Positions 46,359 to 54,885 of a DNA stretch of 64,000 nucleotides are shown here, one piece after another. The stretch comes from Stutzerimonas decontaminans. Lineage in GTDB: Bacteria; Pseudomonadota; Gammaproteobacteria; Pseudomonadales; Pseudomonadaceae. Position 1 is the first letter of the stretch. Every line of letters begins with the position of its first letter. A program made the translations under genes and the position numbers. Location of the stretch: positions 3,609,501 to 3,673,500 of the forward strand of contig NZ_CP007509.1 of assembly GCF_000661915.1 (NCBI RefSeq), written 5' to 3'. The notes under the pieces were generated by a model. It made no database searches. It had not been told where the DNA came from and saw only the letters and a list, made by a program, of their open reading frames with translations.

Positions 46359-47972
46359 GCCGATTCTGTTGAAAAAGTAGGTTTAGCGGCAGCAAGGCGG
46401 TCGGATGTACCTGCTGTCGAAGTGGCTGCAAGCCACTTCAAGTTACCTTTCGGCGTTTCACTGAGCGTCCTTGCTCAGGTTTGAGGGTTAATTCGAGGGT
46501 TTCTGCTCGCCACAGGCGTACCTATCCCGTGAGCGGTGGCCCTTGAGGCAAAAGCTTGGCCATGCGGCGCAGGTTCTGCACCATCGCAGCCATGGTGAAT
46601 TCGTCAGTGGCGCCTGTCAGGCCACGCAGTCGTAAACGGTCGAGTTTCATGATCCGTTTAAGATGGGCGAAAAGCATCTCCACCTTCTTCCGTTCGCAAC
46701 GTGAGACGAGGTATTCCGGTGTCTTGGCGATGCGTCGAGCCACATCGCGGGCAGCCTCATGGATGCTGCGAACGATCTTCCGATTCGGTGTGTTGGGGCA
46801 GCATTTCGCTTTCAACGGACAGGTGACGCAGTCGGTTTGGCTGGAGCGGTAGATGATGGTGTTGGCCTTGGTTACCCGCGATCTTTTCTGGGTGAAGGCG
46901 CGCCATTCACTGCGTAGCGGTTTGCCGGTTGGGCAGCGATATTCATTGGCTTCCTGATTCCAGTGGAAGTCGTTACTGGAGAGACTGTCGTCCTTGCGCT
47001 CAGTCTTGTCCCACACCGGCACATGCGGCTCGATGTCCTTCTCTTCGACCATCCAGGCCAGCATCGGGGCAGTGCCATAGGCGGTGTCGCCGATGAGGCG
47101 TTCCGGTGTGAGGTCGAACTGCGCTTCGACACGCTCGACCATCGTCCTGGTCGAGTCGACTTCGGTGGTACGGTGCGCCGGGGTCGCTTCCACATCCATG
47201 ATCACACCGTGCTCAGTGTCGATCAGGTAATTTGTGGAGTAGGCAAAGAAGGCCGGGCCGCCTGGTGCTGCTGTCCAACGGGACTGAGGATCGGTGAGCG
47301 AAATCTTCTTGGGAAGAGCCTCAGCCAACGCATCTTCATCAAGTGCTTCGAGGTACTCGCGCACGGCGCGGCTGCTGAGCTTTGGATCGCTCCAATCGAC
47401 TTCATCTCCCACCACCCCACGTTGCCGGCTGGCATCCGCCTTGATGATGCTGGCGTCGACGGCGAAACCTTCGCCCTTGACTAGGCCGGCTGCCATGCAG
47501 CGCCGCAGCACTTCATTGAACAACCAGCGGAACAGATCGCTGTCACGGAAACGGCCATGGCGATTCTTCGAGAAGGTCGAGTGATTAGGTACTTCGTCTT
47601 CCAGACCCAGCCGGCAGAACCAGCGATAGGCCAGGTTCAGGTGCACCTCTTCGCACAATCGCCGCTCGGAACGAATGCCATAGCAGTAGCCGACGACCAG
47701 CATGCGCACCATCAATTCCGGGTCAATCGAGGGACGCCCGATGGGGCTATAGAAATCCGCCAGATAGGCGCGCAGATCACTGAGATCCAGGCACTGGTCG
47801 ATGCTGCGCAGGAGATGTTGGGCCGGGACGTGATCTTCGAGATTGAACGAGTAGAACAGGCGCTGCTGTCCTCCCGGTAACTGTCCCATCATGCTGTTCG
47901 CCTCCACGCCCGCTGACAAAGCAATTTTGCCAACGGCATGGGGAGGTCGCTACTTTTTCAACAGAATCGGCC
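46359..47972 (-). mobile_element. IS1182-family insertion sequence, copy 1
   Basis: About 1.61 kb with terminal inverted repeats GATTCTGTTGAAAAAGTAG, flanked on both sides by GGCC (46359-46362 and 47969-47972), which is probably a 4-base target duplication. It encodes one transposase leftward. The sequence matches copy 2 at 54.9-56.5 kb in opposite orientation. Confidence 0.9.
46522..47892 (-). CDS. IS1182-family transposase, copy 1
   Basis: The 456-residue DDE transposase starts at ATG 47892 (MMGQLPGGQQRLFYSFNLED); a TTG nine codons upstream is an alternative. It has the N-terminal DUF772 part (RPSIDPELMVRMLVVGYCYG, RWFCRLGLEDEVPNHSTFSK) and the DDE domain (FAVDASIIKADASRQ, LIGDTAYGTAPMLAWMVEEK). 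A Cys cluster follows (CVTCPLKAKCCPN), then the C-terminal KKVEMLFAHLKRIMKLDRLR with the likely catalytic Glu. It is identical at the protein level to the copy at 54,966-56,336. Confidence 0.95.
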   Translation of the reverse strand: MMGQLPGGQQRLFYSFNLEDHVPAQHLLRSIDQCLDLSDLRAYLADFYSPIGRPSIDPELMVRMLVVGYCYGIRSERRLCEEVHLNLAYRWFCRLGLEDEVPNHSTFSKNRHGRFRDSDLFRWLFNEVLRRCMAAGLVKGEGFAVDASIIKADASRQRGVVGDEVDWSDPKLSSRAVREYLEALDEDALAEALPKKISLTDPQSRWTAAPGGPAFFAYSTNYLIDTEHGVIMDVEATPAHRTTEVDSTRTMVERVEAQFDLTPERLIGDTAYGTAPMLAWMVEEKDIEPHVPVWDKTERKDDSLSSNDFHWNQEANEYRCPTGKPLRSEWRAFTQKRSRVTKANTIIYRSSQTDCVTCPLKAKCCPNTPNRKIVRSIHEAARDVARRIAKTPEYLVSRCERKKVEMLFAHLKRIMKLDRLRLRGLTGATDEFTMAAMVQNLRRMAKLLPQGPPLTG

Positions 47973-48135
47973 AAAAGCAGCCATTAGCCAGCCATACATG
48001 CAGGTGTCCGCTGATACAGAGTTGACGTATTCGTGCCGCCTATTGGTTGATGCGTCGACGGCGCGCACACAAGAGTCACCATTTACAGGTGCTTTAGCGC
48101 TGAATCTTCAGGTGAGCCAAAAATTGAATCGGTGG

Positions 48136-48175
48136 GCGCCAGCCCAACGCCCCTTAGTGTGAGTTGGGCTGGCGC
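48136..48175. terminator. Perfect 12-bp hairpin downstream of the Met/His-rich gene
   Basis: GCGCCAGCCCAA and TTGGGCTGGCGC pair around a 16-base loop. No long T-run. It may end the leftward 48,234-48,794 transcript. Confidence 0.5.
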
Positions 48176-48233
48176 ATGAAAGTATTCATACCGTACGGGA
48201 ACAGCATGCTGTCCGTGGAATAAGTGTGAAGTC

Positions 48234-48794
48234 TCAGCGCTGTGGCATGCCCATATGCTGCTGATGCTGCATCATCTGATCCATCATCATCTGCTGCATA
48301 CCCATGTACCTGTCCATCATGTATTGATGCTGCTTCATCTGCTCAGGCGTCATCTGGGAGTAGTGGCTGCCCATTTGATCCCAGCCCATCATGTGACCCC
48401 CACCCATCATCTTACCGTTACCCATCATGTGGCCACCGCCCATCATCTGACCGTCACCCATCATGTGACCGCCCTTCATGCCCCCTCCGCAGCACCCCAT
48501 CATTCCGCCACCACGCATTCCGTTCATCATGTGCATTCCTTGCTGCATCATGGTTTGGTGCTCTTGCATCAGTTTCTGACGCTGTGCAGGGTCGCTAGCT
48601 TTCTGAATTTGGCTCATTTGCTCCTGCATTTTCTTCAGGTTTTCTTGTGCCTTCGCCATCTCTTGATCAAATTGCTCAACGCTCATTGGCTGCTGTTGAG
48701 CCTGGCTGGTGGCGCTGGAGTCCTGCTGCGCAAAGGTTAAGGCCGGAAAAAGCGCAGCCGCCAAAGCGAAGGCGGCGAGTTTTGGTGCTTTCAT
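48234..48794 (-). CDS. Methionine/histidine-rich periplasmic protein, putative metal binder
   Basis: The 186-residue product has a signal peptide (MKAPKLAAFALAAALFPALT, cleavage after Ala22). A Gln-rich helical region with coiled-coil character (QFDQEMAKAQENLKKMQEQM) follows. Then comes a Gly/Met/His repeat block: MGCCGGGMKGGHMMGDG, QMMGGGHMMGNG, KMMGGGHMMG. The C-terminus is again Met/His/Gln-rich (MMMDQMMQHQQHMGMPQR). Clustered Met and His point to Cu(I)/Ag(I) or other soft-metal binding in the periplasm; this is inference. It lies in the metal cargo between the two IS1182-family copies. Confidence 0.8.
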   Translation of the reverse strand: MKAPKLAAFALAAALFPALTFAQQDSSATSQAQQQPMSVEQFDQEMAKAQENLKKMQEQMSQIQKASDPAQRQKLMQEHQTMMQQGMHMMNGMRGGGMMGCCGGGMKGGHMMGDGQMMGGGHMMGNGKMMGGGHMMGWDQMGSHYSQMTPEQMKQHQYMMDRYMGMQQMMMDQMMQHQQHMGMPQR

Positions 48795-48890
48795 TGCTCA
48801 GTTCCTTGCAGGTGAAAGTGGGTCGTGGGGTGAGTCACCAGTAGTCAATATAGACCTCGAAGACGGGTGTAGCCTGATGCAGGTCAAAAG

Positions 48891-48921
48891 TTGACCCCGT
48901 ACCTGCTACAGGTTGTATTAA
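48891..48921 (+). promoter_or_regulatory. MerR-type promoter without a matching downstream gene
   Basis: TTGACC (48891-48896) and TATTAA (48916-48921) are 19 bases apart, the stretched spacing of MerR-family promoters, with the dyad ACCTG-CTA-CAGGT (48901-48913) centred in the spacer. Rightward there is AAGGAGG at about 48,936 but only a very short frame before the broken SRPBCC gene. Confidence 0.55.
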
Positions 48922-49275
48922 AGCTGCCCCGACCAAGGAGGTTGCCTGGGGGAGCGAATTTTCAGTGGCCAAGAGGTATTGCTCTCTAGGTGAGCAGCCC
49001 TGTCTGGGCATGGCGTGCTTCAGTAGCTAAAGCCATTTGCCGCCAAAGCTGCCCAGCGGCGCTGACGGTGGGCGTAAAACTGACGCGCAAAAAGCCACAC
49101 GAACGGGGTGAGGATGCCGGCCTCGATAGTCACGCGATCTCGGTAAAGCGTTCCGCCACTCACTTCTTGAGCCGTAATGACGTGATCCCACTTGGTGATC
49201 AGCGGGCTATAGCCGTTGTCTCTAAGCATGAAGGTCTGAGCGTTTTCCATCTGCGGGTAGGTAATCACAAGGGTT

Positions 49276-50136
49276 CTACCCCATTTCCACGGACGGTTTG
49301 AAAAGGGCTGAAAACTTCAGATCTTGCCTGGCGACTCTACGACGCATTCTCGGGTTGTGAAACCGCTCGATGTAATCGAATAGATCTGCTCGTGCCTCAT
49401 CGCGAGTTCGATACGACTGATGGGCAACCCGCTCCCGTTTGAGCTGACCGAAGAAGCCTTCACAGGCAGCGTTGTCGCCGCAATGCCCGACGGCACTCAT
49501 GCTGCAAACCAGCGTGTTGCGATTCAGAAAGCGCTGGTAGTCAGCACTGGTGAATTGGCTGCCGCGATCCGAATGCAGGATCACTGACCAGTCACCCTGG
49601 CGCTGCCAGATTGCCATCTCCACTGCTCGGATCACCATTTGCCGATCCTGGCGGTGATGCATCGACCAACCGATCACCAGCTTGCTGTACAGGTCGAGCA
49701 CTACGCACAGGAAGAGTTTGCCTTCCAGTGTGGCTATTTCCGTGATGTCCGTGACCCACTTGCGCTCCGGTTCCTGTGCAGTGAAATCGCGCTCCAGGAG
49801 GTTTTTCACGCCTGCTGGGCGGCCACTGACGGCTCTTCCAAAGCCACGTCGTTTCCGGCGTGGCCAGCCTTGAATTCGCTCAGCCGCCATCAGGCGAGCA
49901 ACTCGGTTCAGGCTGACGACTTCGCCCTCGTCGAGCAAATCCTCGTGCATTCGTGGCGCTCCAATCACGCCCCGGCTGTCCTCGTGAATCTCCCGAATGC
50001 GCTTCACCAAGCGCGCATTCTCCTGAGCTCGCGCACTTGGTTCACGATCCTGCCAGGCGTAATAGCCGCTGGCAGAAACCTTCAGGCAACGGCACATCAA
50101 TCGTACCGGGTACTCGTTGCGGCAGCGCTGGATCAC
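49276..50136 (-). CDS. IS3-family transposase OrfB (integrase core)
   Basis: 286 residues with HTH_21 ([18 protein letters not shown]) and the rve DDE core: first Asp in WVTDITEI, second in LHSDRGSQF, Glu in [12 protein letters not shown]. It starts at a GTG overlapping orfA by 4 bases; the functional transposase is normally made as an OrfAB fusion by programmed frameshifting. Confidence 0.93.
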   Translation of the reverse strand: MIQRCRNEYPVRLMCRCLKVSASGYYAWQDREPSARAQENARLVKRIREIHEDSRGVIGAPRMHEDLLDEGEVVSLNRVARLMAAERIQGWPRRKRRGFGRAVSGRPAGVKNLLERDFTAQEPERKWVTDITEIATLEGKLFLCVVLDLYSKLVIGWSMHHRQDRQMVIRAVEMAIWQRQGDWSVILHSDRGSQFTSADYQRFLNRNTLVCSMSAVGHCGDNAACEGFFGQLKRERVAHQSYRTRDEARADLFDYIERFHNPRMRRRVARQDLKFSALFKPSVEMG

Positions 50137-50429
50137 CGTGTACCGCTCGATGACTCCTTGGCAAAGTACGCTGCCGCGTCTCTTAAAAAATCACGTTCCT
50201 TGGTTACTCGGGCCAACTCGCGCTTGAGACGGGCAAGCTCCTCATCCCGCGGACTTCCCGTTCCAGGGAAGACTTTCTCAGTGCCTGGTTGCGCCTCCCG
50301 AACCCAGCGGGTGAGCAGGTTGGGAGCCACACCAATCTCTAGGGCCACCTGTCGGCAGCTGGCCCCTGAACGACGAACCAGCTCGACGGCTTCCCGTTTG
50401 AACTCGGGACTGTATTTCTTGCGCTTCAT
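50133..50429 (-). CDS. IS3-family transposase OrfA
   Basis: 98 residues with an HTH ([36 protein letters not shown]) and a leucine-zipper-like helix ([20 protein letters not shown]). The ATG at 50429 has AAGGAG upstream; a GTG two codons earlier is possible. Confidence 0.9.
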   Translation of the reverse strand: MKRKKYSPEFKREAVELVRRSGASCRQVALEIGVAPNLLTRWVREAQPGTEKVFPGTGSPRDEELARLKRELARVTKERDFLRDAAAYFAKESSSGTR

Positions 50430-50710
50430 GAACACTCCTTCAGCTCGGTGTGAGCTTACTTGAAAGTGTCCGTGCTAACGGGGTAGAACCCCAATCGCCT
50501 GACGGCCAATGGGAAGTACGCCGAATAACTTCAGCTTGACCCAGTAGGTGCCCTCGCTCCAGGTATCAGGAAACTCAGCCGGAGCCAGCGGGCTGAAACT
50601 CAATAAGGGTGAAGCAACCTGACGCAGCAGGCGTGGTGTGCGCACCTGGGCGATCACCTCTGCAAGTGGGCACGGCAGTTGGGTGGCGAGATCGACTTGC
50701 ATGGGCGCAA

Positions 50711-51073
50711 TCACCGGCTGGATAGGTTTTGCTCGTCACTCGCAAGCAAGGTCTGGAGTTCTTCAGGAACCGGCATGGGCTTGAAAGCACTGACTCTGGA
50801 GCGGCCTGTATTGCCGAGGGGCACCCAGATTCTGGAGAACAACAAGGCCGCGAAAATGCGCGGTATTTGCCCGGCCACCTCGCGATAATCGCCAATCTGC
50901 CAACCGAGCGTGAGCATCAGCCAGTGTGATCTGGCGTGCGGCAAGGGCTGGCGTTGAGTCAGGATGTGCGCACGCTCCAGCCATTGAAAGGCCTCGGTAT
51001 TACGCCTCTGCTGCATGGCGTGCTCGGCCTGTTGAAAGGCTTGTTCAATTGCAAGTTGCAATGCTGCTTTCAT
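50711..51073 (-). CDS. DUF3703 protein, copy 1
   Basis: The 120-residue protein belongs to the DUF3703 family, recognised by AFQWLERAHILTQRQPLPHA, SHWLMLTLGWQIGDYREV and IFAALLFSRIWVPLGNTGRS. It starts 16 bases after cadA and is followed by the broken SRPBCC gene in a leftward operon. A homologue at 62,206 shares the same core. In both modules it sits beside metal exporters under MerR-type promoters, so a supporting role in Zn/Cd/Pb resistance is likely, but the biochemical function is unknown. The TPR-like helical pattern is suggestive only. Confidence 0.88.
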   Translation of the reverse strand: MKAALQLAIEQAFQQAEHAMQQRRNTEAFQWLERAHILTQRQPLPHARSHWLMLTLGWQIGDYREVAGQIPRIFAALLFSRIWVPLGNTGRSRVSAFKPMPVPEELQTLLASDEQNLSSR

Positions 51074-51089
51074 CTTCAATCCTCCGTTC

Positions 51090-53525
51090 CTACTTTTTAA
51101 GCAGGCGCAGGCCGTTGAACACCACCAGCAGACTGACACCCATGTCTGCAAAGACTGCCATCCACATCGTCGCCTGTCCCGTTAGAGTAATGGCGAGAAA
51201 CAGAGCCTTGATCCCTAACGCCAGCACGATGTTCTGCTTGAGGATGACGGCGGTCTGTTGGGACAGGCGGATAAAGGCCGGGATCTTGCGCAGGTCATCA
51301 TCCATCAAGGCTACATCCGCAGTTTCGATAGCCGTGTCCGTGCCGGCAGCGGCCATGGCGAACCCGATTTCGGACTTCGCCAGCGCCGGCGCATCGTTGA
51401 TGCCATCGCCGACCATCCCAACAACGTAGCCACGCGCCTGCAATGCTTCAACGGCCTGCAATTTGTCGACTGGCAGGAGATTACCGCGTGCTTCGTCGAT
51501 GCCCACTTGCTGTGCGATGGCTTCTGCGGTGTGCGGGTTATCGCCGGTCAGCATCGTGGTCTTCACACCCAGCGCATGAAGCTCCTCGATTGCCTGGCGG
51601 CTGGAGTCTTTGACGGTATCGGCAACCGCGAACAGGGCAATGGCACGCTGCGGATTGCACAACACCACCACTGTTTTGCCTTGGCGTTCGAGACGTTCCA
51701 GCGTCGCCTCCAGCTCGGGTGAGCAGAGGCCAAGCTCTTCCACCAGACGGTGGTTACCCAGGTGGAAATCCATGCCATCAATGGTGCCCCGTACACCTCG
51801 ACCCGGCAGGGCTTCGAATCCCTCAACGGTAGCGAACGTCAGGCCATTCTCAGTGGCATGCTTGGCTATCGCTTGCGAAACCGGGTGGTCAGAGCGACTG
51901 GCGAGGCTGGCAGCATGGGTGCGATTGAGTTCTGAGTCCTGTTCAACCAGCGGCATGTAGTCGGTTTGCACGGGTTTGCCATGGGTAATGGTTCCGGTCT
52001 TGTCGAGGGCCAGGAAGCCAAGCTTGCCGCCAGTTTCCAGATAAACGCCGCCTTTGATCAGGATGCCTTTGCGTGCAGCCGCAGCTAAACCACTGACAAT
52101 GGTGACAGGTGTCGAGATGACCAAGGCGCAAGGGCAGGCAACCACCAGCAGTACCAGGGCACGGTAGATCCAGTCGTACCAGGGCTCGGCCATGAAGAGT
52201 GGCGGCACGATGGCGACAGCCAGGGCGAATAGGAATACGACAGGGGTGTATACCTTGGCGAATTGATCGACAAAGCGCTGGGTCGGCGCGCGTGAACCCT
52301 GCGCCTCCTCGACCGCGTGAATGATACGTGCCAGCGTGGTGTTGGCAGCGGCGGCCAGGACGCGGTATTCCAAGGAGCCGGCTTCATTGATGGTTCCAGC
52401 AAAAACCGGATCGCCAATGGTTTTCTCTACAGGCAAGCTTTCCCCTGTGATCGGCGCTTGGTTGATGGTGGAGTTGCCGGCAGTAACCTCGCCATCGAGG
52501 CCGATTCGCTCGCCCGGTCGAACCCTAACCAATGCGCCTACGGCGATGGTTTTAACGTCAACTTCCAGCCATGTGCCATCAATCTGCTGCACCGTGGCGC
52601 GCTCTGGCGTCAGATCCATCAGGCCACGGATGGCATTGCGAGCCCGATCCAGCGACTTCGCTTCGATCAACTCGGCGACAGAAAAGAGGAACATGACCAT
52701 GGCCGCTTCTGGCCATTGCCCAATCAGCACCGCACCGGTCACCGCGATACTCATCAGCGCATTGATGTTCAGGTTGCGGTTCTTCAGCGCGATCCAGCCC
52801 TTTTTATAGGTCGTCAGGCCGCAAAGCAGAATGGCGAGCAGCGCCATGCCAGCCACAGCCCAATCTGGCGCAAGCTCGGCAAAGTGGATCACTTCCGCCG
52901 ATACGGCGGCCACCCCCGATAGCGCCAAGGGCCACCAGGCCTTCTTGCGCGGGGTGCCTTGCGCTTCTTCGTTTGCTGCTGCGGAACCCTCAACCACTGG
53001 CGTGAAACCAAGCTCGCGAATAGCTGCCAGTGCTACTGGCAGGGCTTCTGCTGAGTGGCTGAGCGTCAGTACACGTTGAAGCAGGTTGAACTCCAGCGCA
53101 CTGATACCGGGTAGTGAGGTCAGCTTGTCGCGGATTAACTTTTCTTCCGTTGGGCAGTCCATCTGTTCGATTTTGATGCGGGCTTGCCCTTCAGCAGATA
53201 GCGGCTCTGCTTGCATGCCCAGGGACGAGATCGCCGCTTCGATAGGCGCGGTCGACGGCAAGCTGTGCCATACCCCAAGAATCCGATTGATCAGGTTGAA
53301 GTCGAGCTTATCGATGCCTGCGAGCTTGCTCAGTTTGTCCTGAATCAGCGTCCGCTCGGTAGGGCAGTCCATTTGCGCAATGCGGAAGCTACTGAGCCTG
53401 GAGCCGGTTACGGTATTTACCGCTGTAGCCACTGTGGCAGAGCAGTTGCTTGCTTCGTTGGCGTCACAGCAGACATCCTTTGAAACCGCTTCAGGTTTGT
53501 ATTCGTCACCGCAGCAGCCAGCCAT
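51090..53525 (-). CDS. cadA: P1B-type Zn/Cd/Pb-exporting ATPase (CadA/ZntA-like)
   Basis: CadA pumps Zn(II), Cd(II) or Pb(II) out of the cytosol. The start MAGCCGDEYKPEAVSKDVCC at 53525 is chosen; upstream starts lie inside the CadR operator. The 811-residue protein has a Cys-rich N-terminus and two HMA-like domains, each with MDCPTE (RIAQMDCPTERTLI, KIEQMDCPTEEKLI). The P-type core follows: actuator TGES, membrane CPC motif (VVACPCALVIST), phosphorylated Asp in ALDKTGTITHGKP, SDHPVSQAI, and MVGDGINDAPAL. It is divergent from cadR and leads the operon to DUF3703. Confidence 0.95.
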   Translation of the reverse strand: MAGCCGDEYKPEAVSKDVCCDANEASNCSATVATAVNTVTGSRLSSFRIAQMDCPTERTLIQDKLSKLAGIDKLDFNLINRILGVWHSLPSTAPIEAAISSLGMQAEPLSAEGQARIKIEQMDCPTEEKLIRDKLTSLPGISALEFNLLQRVLTLSHSAEALPVALAAIRELGFTPVVEGSAAANEEAQGTPRKKAWWPLALSGVAAVSAEVIHFAELAPDWAVAGMALLAILLCGLTTYKKGWIALKNRNLNINALMSIAVTGAVLIGQWPEAAMVMFLFSVAELIEAKSLDRARNAIRGLMDLTPERATVQQIDGTWLEVDVKTIAVGALVRVRPGERIGLDGEVTAGNSTINQAPITGESLPVEKTIGDPVFAGTINEAGSLEYRVLAAAANTTLARIIHAVEEAQGSRAPTQRFVDQFAKVYTPVVFLFALAVAIVPPLFMAEPWYDWIYRALVLLVVACPCALVISTPVTIVSGLAAAARKGILIKGGVYLETGGKLGFLALDKTGTITHGKPVQTDYMPLVEQDSELNRTHAASLASRSDHPVSQAIAKHATENGLTFATVEGFEALPGRGVRGTIDGMDFHLGNHRLVEELGLCSPELEATLERLERQGKTVVVLCNPQRAIALFAVADTVKDSSRQAIEELHALGVKTTMLTGDNPHTAEAIAQQVGIDEARGNLLPVDKLQAVEALQARGYVVGMVGDGINDAPALAKSEIGFAMAAAGTDTAIETADVALMDDDLRKIPAFIRLSQQTAVILKQNIVLALGIKALFLAITLTGQATMWMAVFADMGVSLLVVFNGLRLLKK

Positions 53526-53554
53526 GAAGGTATCCTCATTGATCAGTTGTGCAG

Positions 53555-53585
53555 AGTGAACACCCTGAAGCCACTTCAGGGTCAA
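53555..53585 (-). promoter_or_regulatory. CadR-regulated promoter of cadA
   Basis: On the minus strand, -35 TTGACC (53585-53580), 19-base spacer and -10 TTCACT (53560-53555). The spacer holds a 21-base dyad ACCCTGAAG-N3-CTTCAGGGT (53562-53582), close to known CadR sites. Confidence 0.85.
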
Positions 53586-53607
53586 GCGTTTGTCGAAGAG
53601 GTGCTTC

Positions 53608-54060
53608 ATGAAAATTGGAGAGCTGGCCAAGCTTGCCGATTGCCAGGTTGAAACGGTTCGCTATTACGAGCGTGAGGGGCTGTTGCCGGCTCCGGCTCGC
53701 AGTGAGGGCAACTACCGCCTTTACAGCAGTGAGCACCTTGAGCGGCTTACGTTCATCCGTAACTGCCGAACACTGGACATGACCCTGGACGAGATCAGAA
53801 GTTTGTTGGCGCTGATGGATCGGCCAGAGGGAAACTGTGAAGGTGTGAATAGCTTAGTGGATGAGCACATTGCGCATGTGCAAGCGCGCGTGACCAGCCT
53901 GCTGGCCCTGCAACAACAGCTGGTTGAGTTACGACACCGTTGCGCCTCTGAGCGGGGCGTAGACGAGTGTGGAATTCTCCAGCGCCTGAACACCACTGGC
54001 GGAGTCAGTGCGCTTCCGGATGACGGGCACACCCATGTTGGGAAAAGCCACCGTCATTGA
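53608..54060 (+). CDS. cadR: CadR, MerR-family Cd/Zn/Pb-responsive regulator
   Basis: CadR activates cadA when Cd(II) binds. The 150-residue protein starts MKIGELAKLADCQVETVRYY (winged-helix) and has the dimerisation helix and the metal-binding cysteines Cys77, Cys112 and Cys121. It ends in a His-rich tail (DDGHTHVGKSHRH) typical of pseudomonad CadR. It is divergent from cadA over the dyad promoter. Confidence 0.95.
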   Translation: MKIGELAKLADCQVETVRYYEREGLLPAPARSEGNYRLYSSEHLERLTFIRNCRTLDMTLDEIRSLLALMDRPEGNCEGVNSLVDEHIAHVQARVTSLLALQQQLVELRHRCASERGVDECGILQRLNTTGGVSALPDDGHTHVGKSHRH

Positions 54061-54325
54061 CCATCGCCTTAGAAGAGCGCGGAAAAGTAGTTACAAGCCC
54101 CCGGCGCGATTCACGTTGTAGTGGCCACCCCCGGCCTTAATGGGAGCTTCGTCATCAAGATGAACCGCCCAGCTCGATAGCTGCTGTGCATACTGGTTGC
54201 AACGCCAAGCTGCTGACAAAGTTCGGCCCTGAGCCGCTGCTAGAACTGGTGCAGAGCGAACTGCAAAAAGTGCGCTAAACATAGCGACTGGCGCAAAAGT
54301 CATGGCTGCTTAATCGGGAGTTTTT
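54061..54325. other. Gap with a possible gene fragment
   Basis: A rightward frame ending at TAA near 54,277 encodes AKLLTKFGPEPLLELVQSEL before its last residues, but has no start signal and is only about 30 codons. It may be the tail of a lost gene. Nothing else is recognised. Confidence 0.35.
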
Positions 54326-54787
54326 ATGCGAGCACTGGAAAACAAGATACCCCCGCCGGTTGTGACCGCTCTGTTTGGGCTGTTGATGTGGCTGGCCGCC
54401 CGCTATGTGCCGGGCCTCGACCTGGCGCATTCAGTGCGGGTACTGGTGGCGCTGCTAGTGGTGGCCGTTGGCGTTTGCTTCAGCGTGGCCGGCGTACTGT
54501 CGTTTCGGCAGGCGCAGACCACCGTCAATCCGCTGAAGCCTGAAACCGCATCGGCACTGGTGCGCTCGGGTATCTATCAATACTCACGCAACCCGATGTA
54601 CGTCGGCTTTGCCCTGTTGCTGCTGGCCTGGGCCTGCTACTTGGCCTCACCAATTGCCTTGTTTGGGGTACTGGGGTTTGTGCTGTATATGAATCGCTTC
54701 CAGATCAGGCCCGAGGAGCGTGCTCTGATAACTCTGTTCGGCAGCGAGTATTCGGCTTATCAAACCCAGGTTCGCCGCTGGCTTTAA
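54326..54787 (+). CDS. Isoprenylcysteine carboxyl methyltransferase-like membrane protein
   Basis: The 153-residue membrane protein has about four helices and the ICMT/PEMT-type motif LVRSGIYQYSRNPMYVGFAL, which binds S-adenosylmethionine in the family, followed by EERALITLFGSEYSAYQTQV. Relatives are often found in metal-resistance clusters, where their substrate is unknown. It lies downstream of cadR within the IS1182-flanked block, rightward. The ATG at 54326 is the only good start. Confidence 0.85.
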   Translation: MRALENKIPPPVVTALFGLLMWLAARYVPGLDLAHSVRVLVALLVVAVGVCFSVAGVLSFRQAQTTVNPLKPETASALVRSGIYQYSRNPMYVGFALLLLAWACYLASPIALFGVLGFVLYMNRFQIRPEERALITLFGSEYSAYQTQVRRWL

Positions 54788-54885
54788 CATTAGTTTGTCC
54801 ATCGTTTAGAGTCGCCATCTGGAAGACAGCGGTCTTCCAAAGCAATAGTTCGTGGCAACGGCCTAGAAGTTGAATGGCCGCTTTT

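Larger units (their letters stand above)
49271..50491 (-). mobile_element. IS3-family insertion sequence
   Basis: 1221 bp with ends GGGTTCTACCCC-N7/8-CACGGAC on both sides and a CAA target duplication (49268-49270 and 50492-50494). It encodes the usual overlapping orfA and orfB, leftward. Both ends and both frames look intact, so it is probably a recent insertion. Confidence 0.93.
49020..50714 (-). pseudogene. SRPBCC-like protein gene interrupted by an IS3-family element
   Basis: The N-terminal part (50714-50495, GTG start overlapping the DUF3703 stop by 4 bases) ends ...KLFGVLPIGRQAI. The C-terminal part (49270-49020) reads VITYPQMENAQTFMLRDNGY, then ITKWDHVITAQEVSGGTLYR, DRVTIEAGILTPFVWLFA and RQFYAHRQRRW. 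Removing the IS and one CAA copy restores a continuous 156-codon frame. The sequence resembles the SRPBCC/START-like fold. It would have been the third gene of cadA-DUF3703-SRPBCC. Confidence 0.85.

Noticed and set aside
54061..54325. A functional gene ending near 54,277
   Set aside because: Only about 30 codons are open and there is no start signal; at best a fragment.
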